Below are positions 23,067-29,499 of a stretch of DNA of 32,093 nucleotides, in pieces. Source of the DNA: DATBGS01 sp036557885. GTDB taxonomy: Bacteria; Chloroflexota; Ktedonobacteria; Ktedonobacterales; DATBGS01. Each line of letters begins with the position of its first letter. Within the stretch, counting starts at the first letter, position 1. A model generated the notes under the pieces. That model did not search any database and was not told where the DNA came from. It was given only the letters and a program-made list of their open reading frames with translations. The stretch covers positions 1 to 32,093 of the forward strand of contig DATBGS010000049.1 in NCBI GenBank assembly GCA_036557885.1, read 5' to 3'. Made by a program: the position numbers and the translations under genes.

Positions 23067-23123
23067 CTTGTAGCCCCGGCCACCGTGCCGGGGACGGCCC
23101 GGCACGGTGGCCGGGGCTACAAG
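23067..23123. repeat. perfect 26 bp inverted repeat
   Basis: The 26 bp arm 23067-23092 (core GTAGCCCCGGCCACCGTGCC) is exactly inverted at 23098-23123 with a 5 nt spacer. It sits between the terminase-like stop and the sigma-like start, where it could end one transcript or stabilise it. Same family as 16057 and 20273. Confidence 0.82.
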
Positions 23124-23128
23124 CGTCG

Positions 23129-24676
23129 TTAATAGGTGCCATCCCGATAAAAGCGCCGGGGGGCGACGACGCGGCTGACCGGCGCGGGCGCGGCAGCCAT
23201 TGCTGCGCGCACACACAGCGCCGCCGAAATCAGGTAATCGTCGTGGCCCGCGCCGTCGGGCACAAAAAAGTTCATGCGCTGGTGCGCCAGATGGACGCTG
23301 CGCGCCAGGCGCAGTTCATCCCAGAAATGGCGGCTCTCTGGCGAGCCATCGTCGGCATACATCTTGAGTCGCCCGGTATTGACCGCCGCCAGCAAGTCCC
23401 AGCCCAGCGTGGATTTGGAGGTGGCGGTAAATTGGAAGGATTCGACAATATGCTCGCCCAGCGATTCTTCCAGCCAGGCGGCCAGCCCCGCACCAATGCC
23501 GCTGGCATCTATGACGACGTGCTGGCAGTTCCAGACGCCGCGCAGCAGATCATGCAGGCGCAGATATTGCTGGCGGTAGTCCAGGCCCACCCACTCGTAT
23601 TGCTCCACCAGGCGAATCGAGACAAAAGCTGGCGCGGCGTCGTCCCAGGAGACTTGCGCAATGGTGACGACGGTGGCATCGCGCTGGGGGTTTGCCAGCA
23701 CCATCTCGCCGTCTTTGGTGACGACGCCTTCATCGGCCCCGGCCACGTCTACGCCTGCCACGTAGAGCGCGGGGCGCCCAGGCAGCGTTTCCGGCGCGCG
23801 CAGCCGGGGATGCGTGCCGCGCAGTTGGGCAAGCTGCGCCGCGCTGAGCAGGCGGTCACGCTCGGTGAGCGACTCCAGCAGATATTGCGTGCGAATCATC
23901 GGGTGCTCCAGGCCCAGCCGCTCGATCTCCGCCTCCACATAGGCGCGATAGAGCGGGCTGTGTTCGGCCCAGACCGTCCAGGGATACTCAAAGTGGCGTT
24001 TGCTCGGCCCATCGGAGGCGTTGCGCGTGCCCGCCAGCTTTGCGGCGCGGGCCTCCTGCTCCAGATTGATCTGCTTCTGGCGCTCCAGCAGCGTCTCGCC
24101 CGTCCAGGCCGTGCCATAGAGCACCGTCGTGGCATTGGTGCTGGCCCCCATCGGGCGGAAGTCGCGCAGATATTTGGCCTCGGAGACGTTCTGCGCCTCG
24201 TCAACCTCCAGCAGGGGATTGGCGGTAGCGCCAACCACGTTGGCCCCTTTTTCCGCCGAATAAAAAGTGATGGTCGCGTCGCCCACCTGAATCATGGTCC
24301 CTTCACGTTCGCGCCAGGCCAGCCTGCCTGGTTCATTCTTGTTGATAGCGTAGAGCACATCGCGCAGCCGACGCTTGCTCAGCAGCCCCTGCGGGCGCAA
24401 GGTGGGGGCGGCCTTGATCAGGCTCGCCCCCTTGGATTGCAGCGCCTGGAGCAGCCACGCCTCGATCTGCGAGGACAGTTCGTTTTTGCCCATCTGCCGG
24501 GCCATCATGATCGTAAAGACGGCGCCATCTTGCCGCTCGATAGATTCCAAAATCGCCCGCGCCGCCTCCAGTTGATAGCTGCGCAGGGGCATCTGCACCA
24601 GTTCGCGGCTGAACCGCTCGAACTGGTCGCTGACCCGTTCGGTTGTTTCCCTTTCCACCTCACTCCACCTCTCCAC
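23129..24676 (-). CDS. phage terminase large subunit-like ATPase/nuclease
   Basis: This protein has about 515 residues. The GTG at 24676 is the earliest plausible start, and ATG 24592 (MPLRSYQLEAARAIL) is an alternative that still keeps the whole domain. The ATPase part has Walker A-like MARQMGKNE (about residues 58-66), Walker B LLEVDEAQ (155-162) and the coupling motif VLYGTAWTG. The RNase H-like nuclease part has AGVDVAGADEG (about residue 300), VVIDASGIGAG and GHDDYLISAAL, giving the acidic residues expected. All look intact, so it is not an obvious pseudogene. Terminases package phage DNA, yet no portal, protease or capsid gene is adjacent. It may be a relic or a domesticated enzyme. Confidence 0.83.
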   Translation of the reverse strand: MERWSEVERETTERVSDQFERFSRELVQMPLRSYQLEAARAILESIERQDGAVFTIMMARQMGKNELSSQIEAWLLQALQSKGASLIKAAPTLRPQGLLSKRRLRDVLYAINKNEPGRLAWREREGTMIQVGDATITFYSAEKGANVVGATANPLLEVDEAQNVSEAKYLRDFRPMGASTNATTVLYGTAWTGETLLERQKQINLEQEARAAKLAGTRNASDGPSKRHFEYPWTVWAEHSPLYRAYVEAEIERLGLEHPMIRTQYLLESLTERDRLLSAAQLAQLRGTHPRLRAPETLPGRPALYVAGVDVAGADEGVVTKDGEMVLANPQRDATVVTIAQVSWDDAAPAFVSIRLVEQYEWVGLDYRQQYLRLHDLLRGVWNCQHVVIDASGIGAGLAAWLEESLGEHIVESFQFTATSKSTLGWDLLAAVNTGRLKMYADDGSPESRHFWDELRLARSVHLAHQRMNFFVPDGAGHDDYLISAALCVRAAMAAAPAPVSRVVAPRRFYRDGTY

Positions 24677-24717
24677 AAAGCATCATTTGCGCTCGCGCCA
24701 CACCCCGCCCTGCCCCG

Positions 24718-24849
24718 GCGGGCTGGCAGCCCGCGCTACAAGCGAAAGCCGCCCCCTGTGGCGTGGGCTGCTAGCCCGCGCGTGTCGCCAGTTGCCAGCG
24801 TTCGTGCTAGCGCCACACCCACCCCTGCCCCGGCGGGCTGGCAGCCCGC
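24718..24849. repeat. GCGGGCTGG palindromes between terminase and Cys-rich genes
   Basis: Two copies of GCGGGCTGGCAGCCCGC at 24718-24734 and 24833-24849, each followed by GCTACAAGC, plus a looser unit (GTGGGCTGCTAGCCCGCGC) between them near 24767-24785. They fill most of the 240 bp between the two genes. The identity of the copies to the one at 10427 shows recent spread. Confidence 0.75.
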
Positions 24850-24915
24850 GCTACAAGCAGGGCTTCCCTTTGTGGCGCGGGCAGCTTGCCCGCTCGTGCC
24901 TCGCAAGAGTCAACG

Positions 24916-25404
24916 TTATCGTTTGCGCAGCCGGGCGGCGTGGCGCAAGCGCTCCACAGCCGGGTGTACTGCGTCGGTTTCGCTGTAGCCGGGGCAGGGC
25001 AGGCCCACGTTGACGGGGATTTTGCTCTGGACAAAATCGCTGACGGGCGCGCGTCCATACCAGAAGCCCAGCCGACATTCGATCAAACGCACCTCGCGCC
25101 CGTTGAGGAGGGCCACATCTCCATAGACTTCGCGGGCATACACGCAGGTGCGACACGGCGCGCTGGTGGCCTCGGCCACGCGCACGACGGCCTGGCGTTC
25201 GCGGGGGCGCGGCGACCAGCAGAGGACGCCGCACTGCTCATAGCCGATGCAGCCGGTATAGCCGCGCTGCTCATCCAGGCAGGGGAAGACGCGCCGGGCG
25301 CGTTCTGCTTGCAGGTCGCGCACCTCCACGATGCGCCGCTTGACGGGCTGCGCCGTCTCGCTCTCGCTTGCGCTGACGCGCTGCGCAGAGAGTTGCTGTG
25401 CCAT
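24916..25404 (-). CDS. Cys-rich protein of unknown family behind a LexA-like promoter
   Basis: This 162-residue protein (ATG 25404) is preceded by GGAGGTGAAGGAA, which favours this start over in-frame ATGs at 25419 and 25431. The first 40 residues are polar. Eight cysteines follow at about 42, 52, 58, 62, 84, 87, 110 and 137 in contexts such as YTGCIGYEQCGVLC, APCRTCVYAREVYGD, IECRLGFWYG and GLPCPGY. This suggests a zinc or iron-sulfur site. No family is recognised. It lies 239 bp upstream of the terminase-like gene on the same strand. Its promoter has a 12 bp GAAC-N4-GTTC box in the spacer and a second one upstream, so it is probably repressed by a LexA-type protein and induced by DNA damage. 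Confidence 0.7.
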   Translation of the reverse strand: MAQQLSAQRVSASESETAQPVKRRIVEVRDLQAERARRVFPCLDEQRGYTGCIGYEQCGVLCWSPRPRERQAVVRVAEATSAPCRTCVYAREVYGDVALLNGREVRLIECRLGFWYGRAPVSDFVQSKIPVNVGLPCPGYSETDAVHPAVERLRHAARLRKR

Positions 25405-25444
25405 TTCCTTCACCTCCATCAAACCAAACAAACCACACCTTTTA

Positions 25445-25495
25445 ATAATAGAACATCAGTTCTAATTTGTCAACCCAATAATAGTACGAATGTTC
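25445..25495 (-). promoter_or_regulatory. promoter with two LexA-like boxes
   Basis: On the minus strand TTGACA (fwd 25468-25473) and TATTAT (fwd 25445-25450) are separated by 17 bp. The spacer holds GAACTGATGTTC (fwd 25451-25462), a perfect GAAC-N4-GTTC palindrome touching the -10 box. A second, GAACATTCGTAC (fwd 25484-25495, one mismatch), lies 33 bp away centre to centre. GAAC-N4-GTTC is the core of LexA boxes in Bacillus and Actinobacteria. Whether this lineage uses the same box is not known from the sequence. Confidence 0.65.
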
Positions 25496-25542
25496 TAGTG
25501 GTTGGGTCACAAAAAAGGAGGGGAAGGAAAAATAGCAATCAG

Positions 25543-26118
25543 TTAACGCGCGTTGAACATCAGCAAATAGTCGTAGTCGTTGAGCGAATGCCCATCCAGC
25601 AGGTTCAGGCCAACGGCTTTGGCGTCATTAATGACATCTTCCGGCGCCAGACGCACCTCCATCGGAGGACCAACCGGCGTGTCCGTCTTTTTCCAGTTGA
25701 TGACGACGATGCGCCCGTCAGATTTCAGCAGGCGCTTGGTTGCCAGCAAGAATTTGGCGCGCTGCTCTACTTCGTGCAGCATATACGCCAGAATCGCCAG
25801 GTCCACCGAGGCCAGCGGCAAGGACGGCTCAACCTCCGAGGAGCGCCGCACCACGACATTCTTCACTTCGGCCTGGGCCAGCCGACTGCGTAGGGCGTCC
25901 ACCATTTCTTGCTGGACATCCACCGCGTAGACCAGGCCCGTTGGGCCAACAAGTTCTGCTGCTGGCAGGGTGAAGAACCCAGGCCCACAGCCCAGATCAG
26001 CCAGGACCATGCCTGGTTTGACATCAAACGCGCGTAAGATTTCATATGGGTCAAGCCGCTGCGAGCGATCTTCTGAAAGCAGCAAATGCTTCATTGCGGG
26101 GTCATACTTGCGGCCCAT
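25543..26118 (-). CDS. class I SAM-dependent methyltransferase
   Basis: This 191-residue protein starts at ATG 26118 with AAGGAG upstream. Motif I is VLADLGCGPGFFTL (about residues 38-51), the acidic end of strand 2 is VYAVDVQQEMVD, motif II lies in ASVDLAILAYMLHEVE, and motif III in KSDGRIVVINWKK. This is the UbiE/Methyltransf_11 or _25 group, with S-adenosylmethionine as methyl donor. The PPMEVRLAPEDVIN part resembles small-molecule or quinone-type enzymes, but the substrate is open. TATAAT on the minus strand near 26210 may be its -10 box. It does not appear to belong to the Cys-rich/terminase group because that has its own promoter between. Confidence 0.9.
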   Translation of the reverse strand: MGRKYDPAMKHLLLSEDRSQRLDPYEILRAFDVKPGMVLADLGCGPGFFTLPAAELVGPTGLVYAVDVQQEMVDALRSRLAQAEVKNVVVRRSSEVEPSLPLASVDLAILAYMLHEVEQRAKFLLATKRLLKSDGRIVVINWKKTDTPVGPPMEVRLAPEDVINDAKAVGLNLLDGHSLNDYDYLLMFNAR

Positions 26119-26229
26119 ACACGCTCCTTCTATTTATTCACCACGAGGGCCGGTGCTCGTATTGTTCCAGCATACATGACTTCTGCGTCAGTGTGTACTC
26201 CATCTATTATATGACGCTGAGAAAAAGCC

Positions 26230-26258
26230 TTGCGCACTCCGGCAAAGCAGGTGATAAT
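26230..26258 (+). promoter_or_regulatory. candidate promoter of the AbrB-like gene
   Basis: TTGCGC (26230-26235) and GATAAT (26253-26258) are 17 bp apart, and the transcript would start near 26265, about 40 bp before the GTG start. The -35 box matches only in three of six positions, so the promoter is moderate at best. Confidence 0.45.
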
Positions 26259-26304
26259 AGAATAAATAGCAGTTCTTCACAGGTGTATGAGGAAAGGCAC
26301 GCGA

Positions 26305-26634
26305 GTGGCAACAGAAACACAGCACTCCGAGTCGTCGCGCCAGGCACGCAGTGACGAATATAAAACCGTAATGAATGCTCAAGGCGACCTCAACATTCCA
26401 CGCGAATTGCGCGAGGCGCTGCATGTGGGCGAGCACTCGCTCTTTGAAGTGGAAGTGACCCCAGAGGGCGAACTGCTGCTGCGTCCCTGTGGCACGATTG
26501 ACCCAGACCAGGCATGGTTCTGGACACCAGAATGGCAGGAGGGCGAGCGTCAGGCTGATCGAGAGATTGCAGAGGGGCGCGTGAGGCGGCATATGAGCGA
26601 TGAGGAATTCCTGCGCTCTTTTGAGCAGCCCTAG
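26305..26634 (+). CDS. SpoVT/AbrB-domain (MazE-like) protein
   Basis: This protein has about 109 residues from GTG 26305, which has AGGAAAGG about 7 nt before it. ATG 26287, six codons earlier, has a worse site. The AbrB swapped-hairpin domain is KTVMNAQGDLNIPRELREAL then VGEHSLFEVEVTPEGELLLR (about residues 20-60), a typical DNA-binding beta-barrel half. The C-terminal 45 residues are acidic, with FWTPEWQEGERQADREIAEG and MSDEEFLRSFE, like the toxin-binding tail of type II antitoxins. No toxin gene is adjacent on either side (downstream are tRNAs on the other strand), so it is either an orphan antitoxin or a stand-alone regulator. The first 15 residues may be disordered. Confidence 0.8.
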   Translation: MATETQHSESSRQARSDEYKTVMNAQGDLNIPRELREALHVGEHSLFEVEVTPEGELLLRPCGTIDPDQAWFWTPEWQEGERQADREIAEGRVRRHMSDEEFLRSFEQP

Positions 26635-26699
26635 CCCCTTGCATTCCTCTCTGCTGTAGTGCTTGGGAGATGTTGTTTTGGGGGAAGGAGGAATGCAGG

Positions 26700-26770
26700 C
26701 GGCCCCAGCGAGACTCGCACTCGCTTCCCCTGTTCGACAGACAGGGATCGTACTCATAGACCATGAGGCC
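26700..26770 (-). tRNA. tRNA-Asp(GTC)-like, aberrant D and T loops
   Basis: It is 71 nt and reads 5' GGCCTCA in the acceptor stem, pairing fully with TGGGGCC. The anticodon arm CCTGT-CTGTCGA-ACAGG gives GTC (Asp), and the T stem GCGAG/CTCGC is perfect. Two features are abnormal. The D arm (GTCT...CGAT) pairs weakly and its loop has no GG pair. The T loop is TGCGAGT, with G instead of the invariant T at position 55. CCA is not encoded. It may be a decayed or specialised tRNA rather than the main Asp tRNA. Confidence 0.7.
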
Positions 26771-26775
26771 AGGGT

Positions 26776-26850
26776 TGGTAGTCCCAAGGAGGGTCGAACT
26801 CCTTTTTCCTGCTTGAGAAGCAGGCGGCCTAGCCGGTAGCCGATGGGACC
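26776..26850 (-). tRNA. tRNA-Glu(CTC)
   Basis: A canonical cloverleaf: acceptor GGTCCCA with TGGGACT, D arm GGCT...GGCC with loop GG, anticodon arm CCTGC-TTCTCAA-GCAGG (anticodon CTC, Glu), T arm AGGAG-TTCGACC-CTCCT. The discriminator is A and CCA is encoded. It lies 5 nt from each neighbour in a three-tRNA operon. Confidence 0.93.
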
Positions 26851-26855
26851 AGGGG

Positions 26856-26927
26856 TAGCGCCAACGAGGGTCGAACTCGTTCCTCTGGCTTGAAGGGCCA
26901 GCATCCTAGCCGGTAGACGATGGCGCC
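26856..26927 (-). tRNA. tRNA-Glu(TTC) with C at position 33
   Basis: Acceptor GGCGCCA with TGGCGCT, D arm GTCT...GGAT, anticodon arm CTGGC-CCTTCAA-GCCAG (anticodon TTC, Glu), T arm ACGAG-TTCGACC-CTCGT. The base before the anticodon (position 33) is C where nearly all tRNAs have U. CCA is not encoded. It is the first gene of the tRNA operon. Confidence 0.88.
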
Positions 26928-26958
26928 AAACGTATGCGTTATTTGTACAATGCAGCGT

Positions 26959-26987
26959 AGTATATCACCTCAGCGGGAAAATGTCAA
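26959..26987 (-). promoter_or_regulatory. promoter of the Glu-Glu-Asp tRNA operon
   Basis: On the minus strand TTGACA (fwd 26982-26987) and TATACT (fwd 26959-26964) are exactly 17 bp apart, with the tRNA 5' end about 30 nt downstream. It is close to the sigma-70 consensus, as expected for a stable RNA. Confidence 0.85.
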
Positions 26988-27005
26988 TTTTTGGTCCTAC
27001 CAGGC

Positions 27006-27034
27006 TTGACTTTTGGCGCACGTTCGGTTACAAT
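27006..27034 (+). promoter_or_regulatory. divergent plus-strand promoter
   Basis: TTGACT (27006-27011) and TACAAT (27029-27034) have a 17 bp spacer. It fires away from the tRNA operon, back to back with its promoter (19 bp between the two -35 boxes), and would produce the ~280 nt leader of the gene at 27323. Confidence 0.7.
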
Positions 27035-27040
27035 TGTCGT

Positions 27041-27322
27041 ACTACGTTGTCCGTTTCCCTCACACGTGCGGGCTAGCAGCCCGCGCTACACGCAAAGCCG
27101 ACAACTGAATTGAGGGGACGGCTGACGCAGGTGTGTTTAACACACGCCCCGCGCCACAGTACCTCCCACCTGGGCAAAACTCCAGGGCGGAAAGCGGGGG
27201 CATTTTAGCAACTCTTGTTGCAGTGCTCCCACCCTGCTTTTCCTCCCCTGGACCAGACGGACCACAAGGCTGCTGTGCGCTGCTCTGGGGCCATCATGCG
27301 CGAAAGCAGAGGTAATTCCCCG
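27041..27322 (+). other. long leader without a gene
   Basis: No credible gene is present between the promoter and the ATG at 27323. It holds a degenerate member of the GCGGGCT repeat family (GCGGGCTAGCAGCCCGCGC near 27068-27086), the perfect palindrome GTGTGTTTAACACAC (27131-27145), and the small hairpin GCAAC-TCTT-GTTGC (27218-27231). An unusually long leader for this window, possibly structured. Confidence 0.5.
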
Positions 27323-28180
27323 ATGGCTAAGACCCGCTTGAAAATCCGCTATGGCAAACGCTTCCGCTACACCAATGGCCGCCCGCCCGTTCTCTTCCCC
27401 GCCGACTTCTGGTCGGAGGACACCCAGCCCATCGTCACCTTCCTGCGCACCTTCCATACGCTGCACCGCGACACGCCCATCGCTCGCCAGGATGCCCTGA
27501 CGCTGCTGGACGGGCTGGATACGCGCCCGCTCACCGCCGAGCACGCGGGCGCCCAACTGCTGGGCCGCTCCATGCTCACCATCGTAGCTACCATCCACAC
27601 CCGCGCCCGCCAGAAACATCGCGCCTTTGGCGGCAAGAAGCAGCCGCTGGCCTTTGACCCGGCGGAGTTAGAACAGACCTTGCCCGATGCCCGCACCCTG
27701 CCCACGACGCTCCAGCCCTTATGCGCCCTGCTGCTCGATGATCTGTGGGTGCTGCTGCGGCTGGTCTGGGCGGGCCAAGACCTCTACACCCGCAAAAGCG
27801 CGGTGTGGGTCACGCTGCACCGGTTGGTGGGCATCGTGCTCTTGCGCATCCTGATGATCTGGAAGCAGATTCAGCGCTTCAACCCGCCCTGGCTGGCGAT
27901 TGGCTGCCTGCGCTGGGTGCTGCGCGAGGTGTGGGGCACGCTCTTTGGGCAGCCCGTCAAGCTCAACAAGGCTGGCAGGTCGCACCTCAAGCAGAAAGCG
28001 CTTTCGATTGGGCAGGAGTGGGAAGTGTGGAAGCGGCTCAAGGAAGAGAGCGACGCGGGCGCCAGGATGCCGGGGCCGTTTGTGCCATTGGTGGAGCGCT
28101 GGCTTGCAGGTGATGTGCCGCCGCCCTATCAGCCCCAGACCGATGAGGAGCGCGAAGCTAACGCCCGCTTCTGGCTGTAG
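27323..28180 (+). CDS. protein of unknown family, paralogue of the 15186-15989 gene
   Basis: This 285-residue basic protein starts at ATG 27323 (AGAGGT about 9 nt upstream; ATG 27296 is a weaker choice). It has no signal peptide. Shared with the 15186-15989 protein, in order: FGGKKQPLAFDPAELEQ (about residues 102-118), LLLDDLWVLLRLVWAGQDLY (136-155), LRWVLREVWGTLFGQPV (196-212), then FVPLVERWLAGDV near the end. The N-terminal 90 residues, including RYTNGRPPVLFPADFWSE, are less similar. The helical hydrophobic core around 136-185 could be a buried helix pair and not necessarily a membrane segment. Function unknown. The gene is read from a strong promoter 290 bp upstream. Confidence 0.72.
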   Translation: MAKTRLKIRYGKRFRYTNGRPPVLFPADFWSEDTQPIVTFLRTFHTLHRDTPIARQDALTLLDGLDTRPLTAEHAGAQLLGRSMLTIVATIHTRARQKHRAFGGKKQPLAFDPAELEQTLPDARTLPTTLQPLCALLLDDLWVLLRLVWAGQDLYTRKSAVWVTLHRLVGIVLLRILMIWKQIQRFNPPWLAIGCLRWVLREVWGTLFGQPVKLNKAGRSHLKQKALSIGQEWEVWKRLKEESDAGARMPGPFVPLVERWLAGDVPPPYQPQTDEEREANARFWL

Positions 28181-28275
28181 GCGGTGTGCGGCCCGGCAGG
28201 GATGTCGGCGGTACAGGGGCTTGTAGCTCAGCATATAATAGGGGCCAGAACACCACGCCAACGGAGGGAGCACTG

Positions 28276-29475
28276 ATGCGCGATTCTCTGCGGCACAAGA
28301 TTCGCCTCCTTCTGGAGGTAGCGCTGCTGTGTCTGCTGCTGGTCGGCTGCACACAGCCCATCAGCGTGCCTTCCGGGGGACCGCCCACGCCCATTGTCCT
28401 GCGCACGCCTCCCCCCACAGCCACGCCCGTTCCGCCCGCGCCAATCCCGTCCCCGGCGCCGCCCGCGCCGCCCAGCGTGTATGTCGCGCTGTACCCACAA
28501 TCGCTGGCTGCCCTGGACGTCAGCACTGGCTCGACACGCTGGAATATCCCTCTGGAGCCGATTGCTTCCCTGGCGCTGGTGAACAACGTGCTCTATGCAG
28601 GAACTACTTCTGGCGTGTACGCGCTGAACGCCCTGGATGGGTCCGTTCGCTGGCACGCGAACCAGGGGGGTACCATTGTGGGGCTGGAGGTGCAGAACAA
28701 CATCATCTACATCGTGTCGCAGGGTGGCAGCATTCAGGCGCTCAACGCCAGCGATGGGGAGGTGCGCTGGGGAGAGAGCACCGGCTTTGAACTCGACAGC
28801 CTGACGCTGGATGGAGACCGGCTGTTTGCCAGTTCCAAAGTTGGCTCCCTGGCAGCGTGGGACATAAACGGTGACTCGCTCTGGCTGGAGCAGGCGAGCG
28901 AATATTCGTATTCGCGGGTGGTGGCAAGCAACGGCATGCTCTTTCTGGCCGAAAACGCGAGCGATGTCAACCCAGGCCCGGCGCAGCTTCTGGCTTTTAG
29001 CCGGGATGGGCAGCCGCTCTGGGATGCGCAGCCCAGTGGCGAGTTTACCCTGGCAGCGCCGGTAGTTGGGTCAAATGGGCTGATCTACACTGCCGATTCA
29101 GAGAACATCTACGCCTATGATGCCCTCAAAGGCGCGGCCCACTGGCAGGTGCAGGCAAGCAATGGAGCGCACGTGATACTGGAAACGGTGGCAGTGAATG
29201 GCAGCGCGGCCATACTCTGCACCATCGCCAGCCTTGCTGATGGGCTGCTGCGGGCACACATTCTGGCTTATTCGCTAGGCGAAGGCAAACCGTACTGGCA
29301 AGTGACGCGGGAATCCTCAACAGCGTCCTCCTCTGATATAAGCTGCCAGATGTTGGGCAAGCTGCTCGTTGTTGAAGCGTTTGGCGGTCTCTTTGCCAGG
29401 GACAGCGCCACTGGCGACCCGCTCTGGGAGAATCCGCTGGGCGACAGCGCCAGCCCCATTATGGCGCTGGGGTGA
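28276..29475 (+). CDS. PQQ-propeller-repeat lipoprotein
   Basis: This 399-residue protein starts at ATG 28276 behind GGAGGGAG. Signal: RHKIRLLLEVALLCLLLVGC with a lipobox cysteine near residue 23. A Pro/Thr-rich linker of about 40 residues (GGPPTPIVLRTPPPTATPVP) follows. The rest is a beta-propeller of PQQ-like units, each with a hydrophobic strand plus A-L-(D/N)-A-x-(D/S)-G: LAALDVSTGSTRWNI, VYALNALDGSVRWHA, IQALNASDGEVRWGE, and later IYAYDALKGAAHWQV and LFARDSATGDPLWEN. Such proteins bind partners or polymers outside the cell and seldom carry PQQ. The binding partner is unknown. TATAAT at 28234-28239 may be its -10 box. Confidence 0.88.
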   Translation: MRDSLRHKIRLLLEVALLCLLLVGCTQPISVPSGGPPTPIVLRTPPPTATPVPPAPIPSPAPPAPPSVYVALYPQSLAALDVSTGSTRWNIPLEPIASLALVNNVLYAGTTSGVYALNALDGSVRWHANQGGTIVGLEVQNNIIYIVSQGGSIQALNASDGEVRWGESTGFELDSLTLDGDRLFASSKVGSLAAWDINGDSLWLEQASEYSYSRVVASNGMLFLAENASDVNPGPAQLLAFSRDGQPLWDAQPSGEFTLAAPVVGSNGLIYTADSENIYAYDALKGAAHWQVQASNGAHVILETVAVNGSAAILCTIASLADGLLRAHILAYSLGEGKPYWQVTRESSTASSSDISCQMLGKLLVVEAFGGLFARDSATGDPLWENPLGDSASPIMALG

Positions 29476-29499
29476 TGAGCGGGCGGTTCATGAAGAGAG

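Noticed and set aside
22874..24988. Plus-strand open frame of 704 codons opposite the terminase-like gene
   Set aside because: The minus frame has intact Walker and nuclease motifs. The plus frame has random-looking composition and runs through GC repeats.
22660..25404. A complete prophage
   Set aside because: Only a terminase-like gene, a short HTH protein and an unknown Cys-rich protein are present. No portal, capsid, tail, lysis or integrase gene is seen, and no att repeats were found flanking a tRNA.
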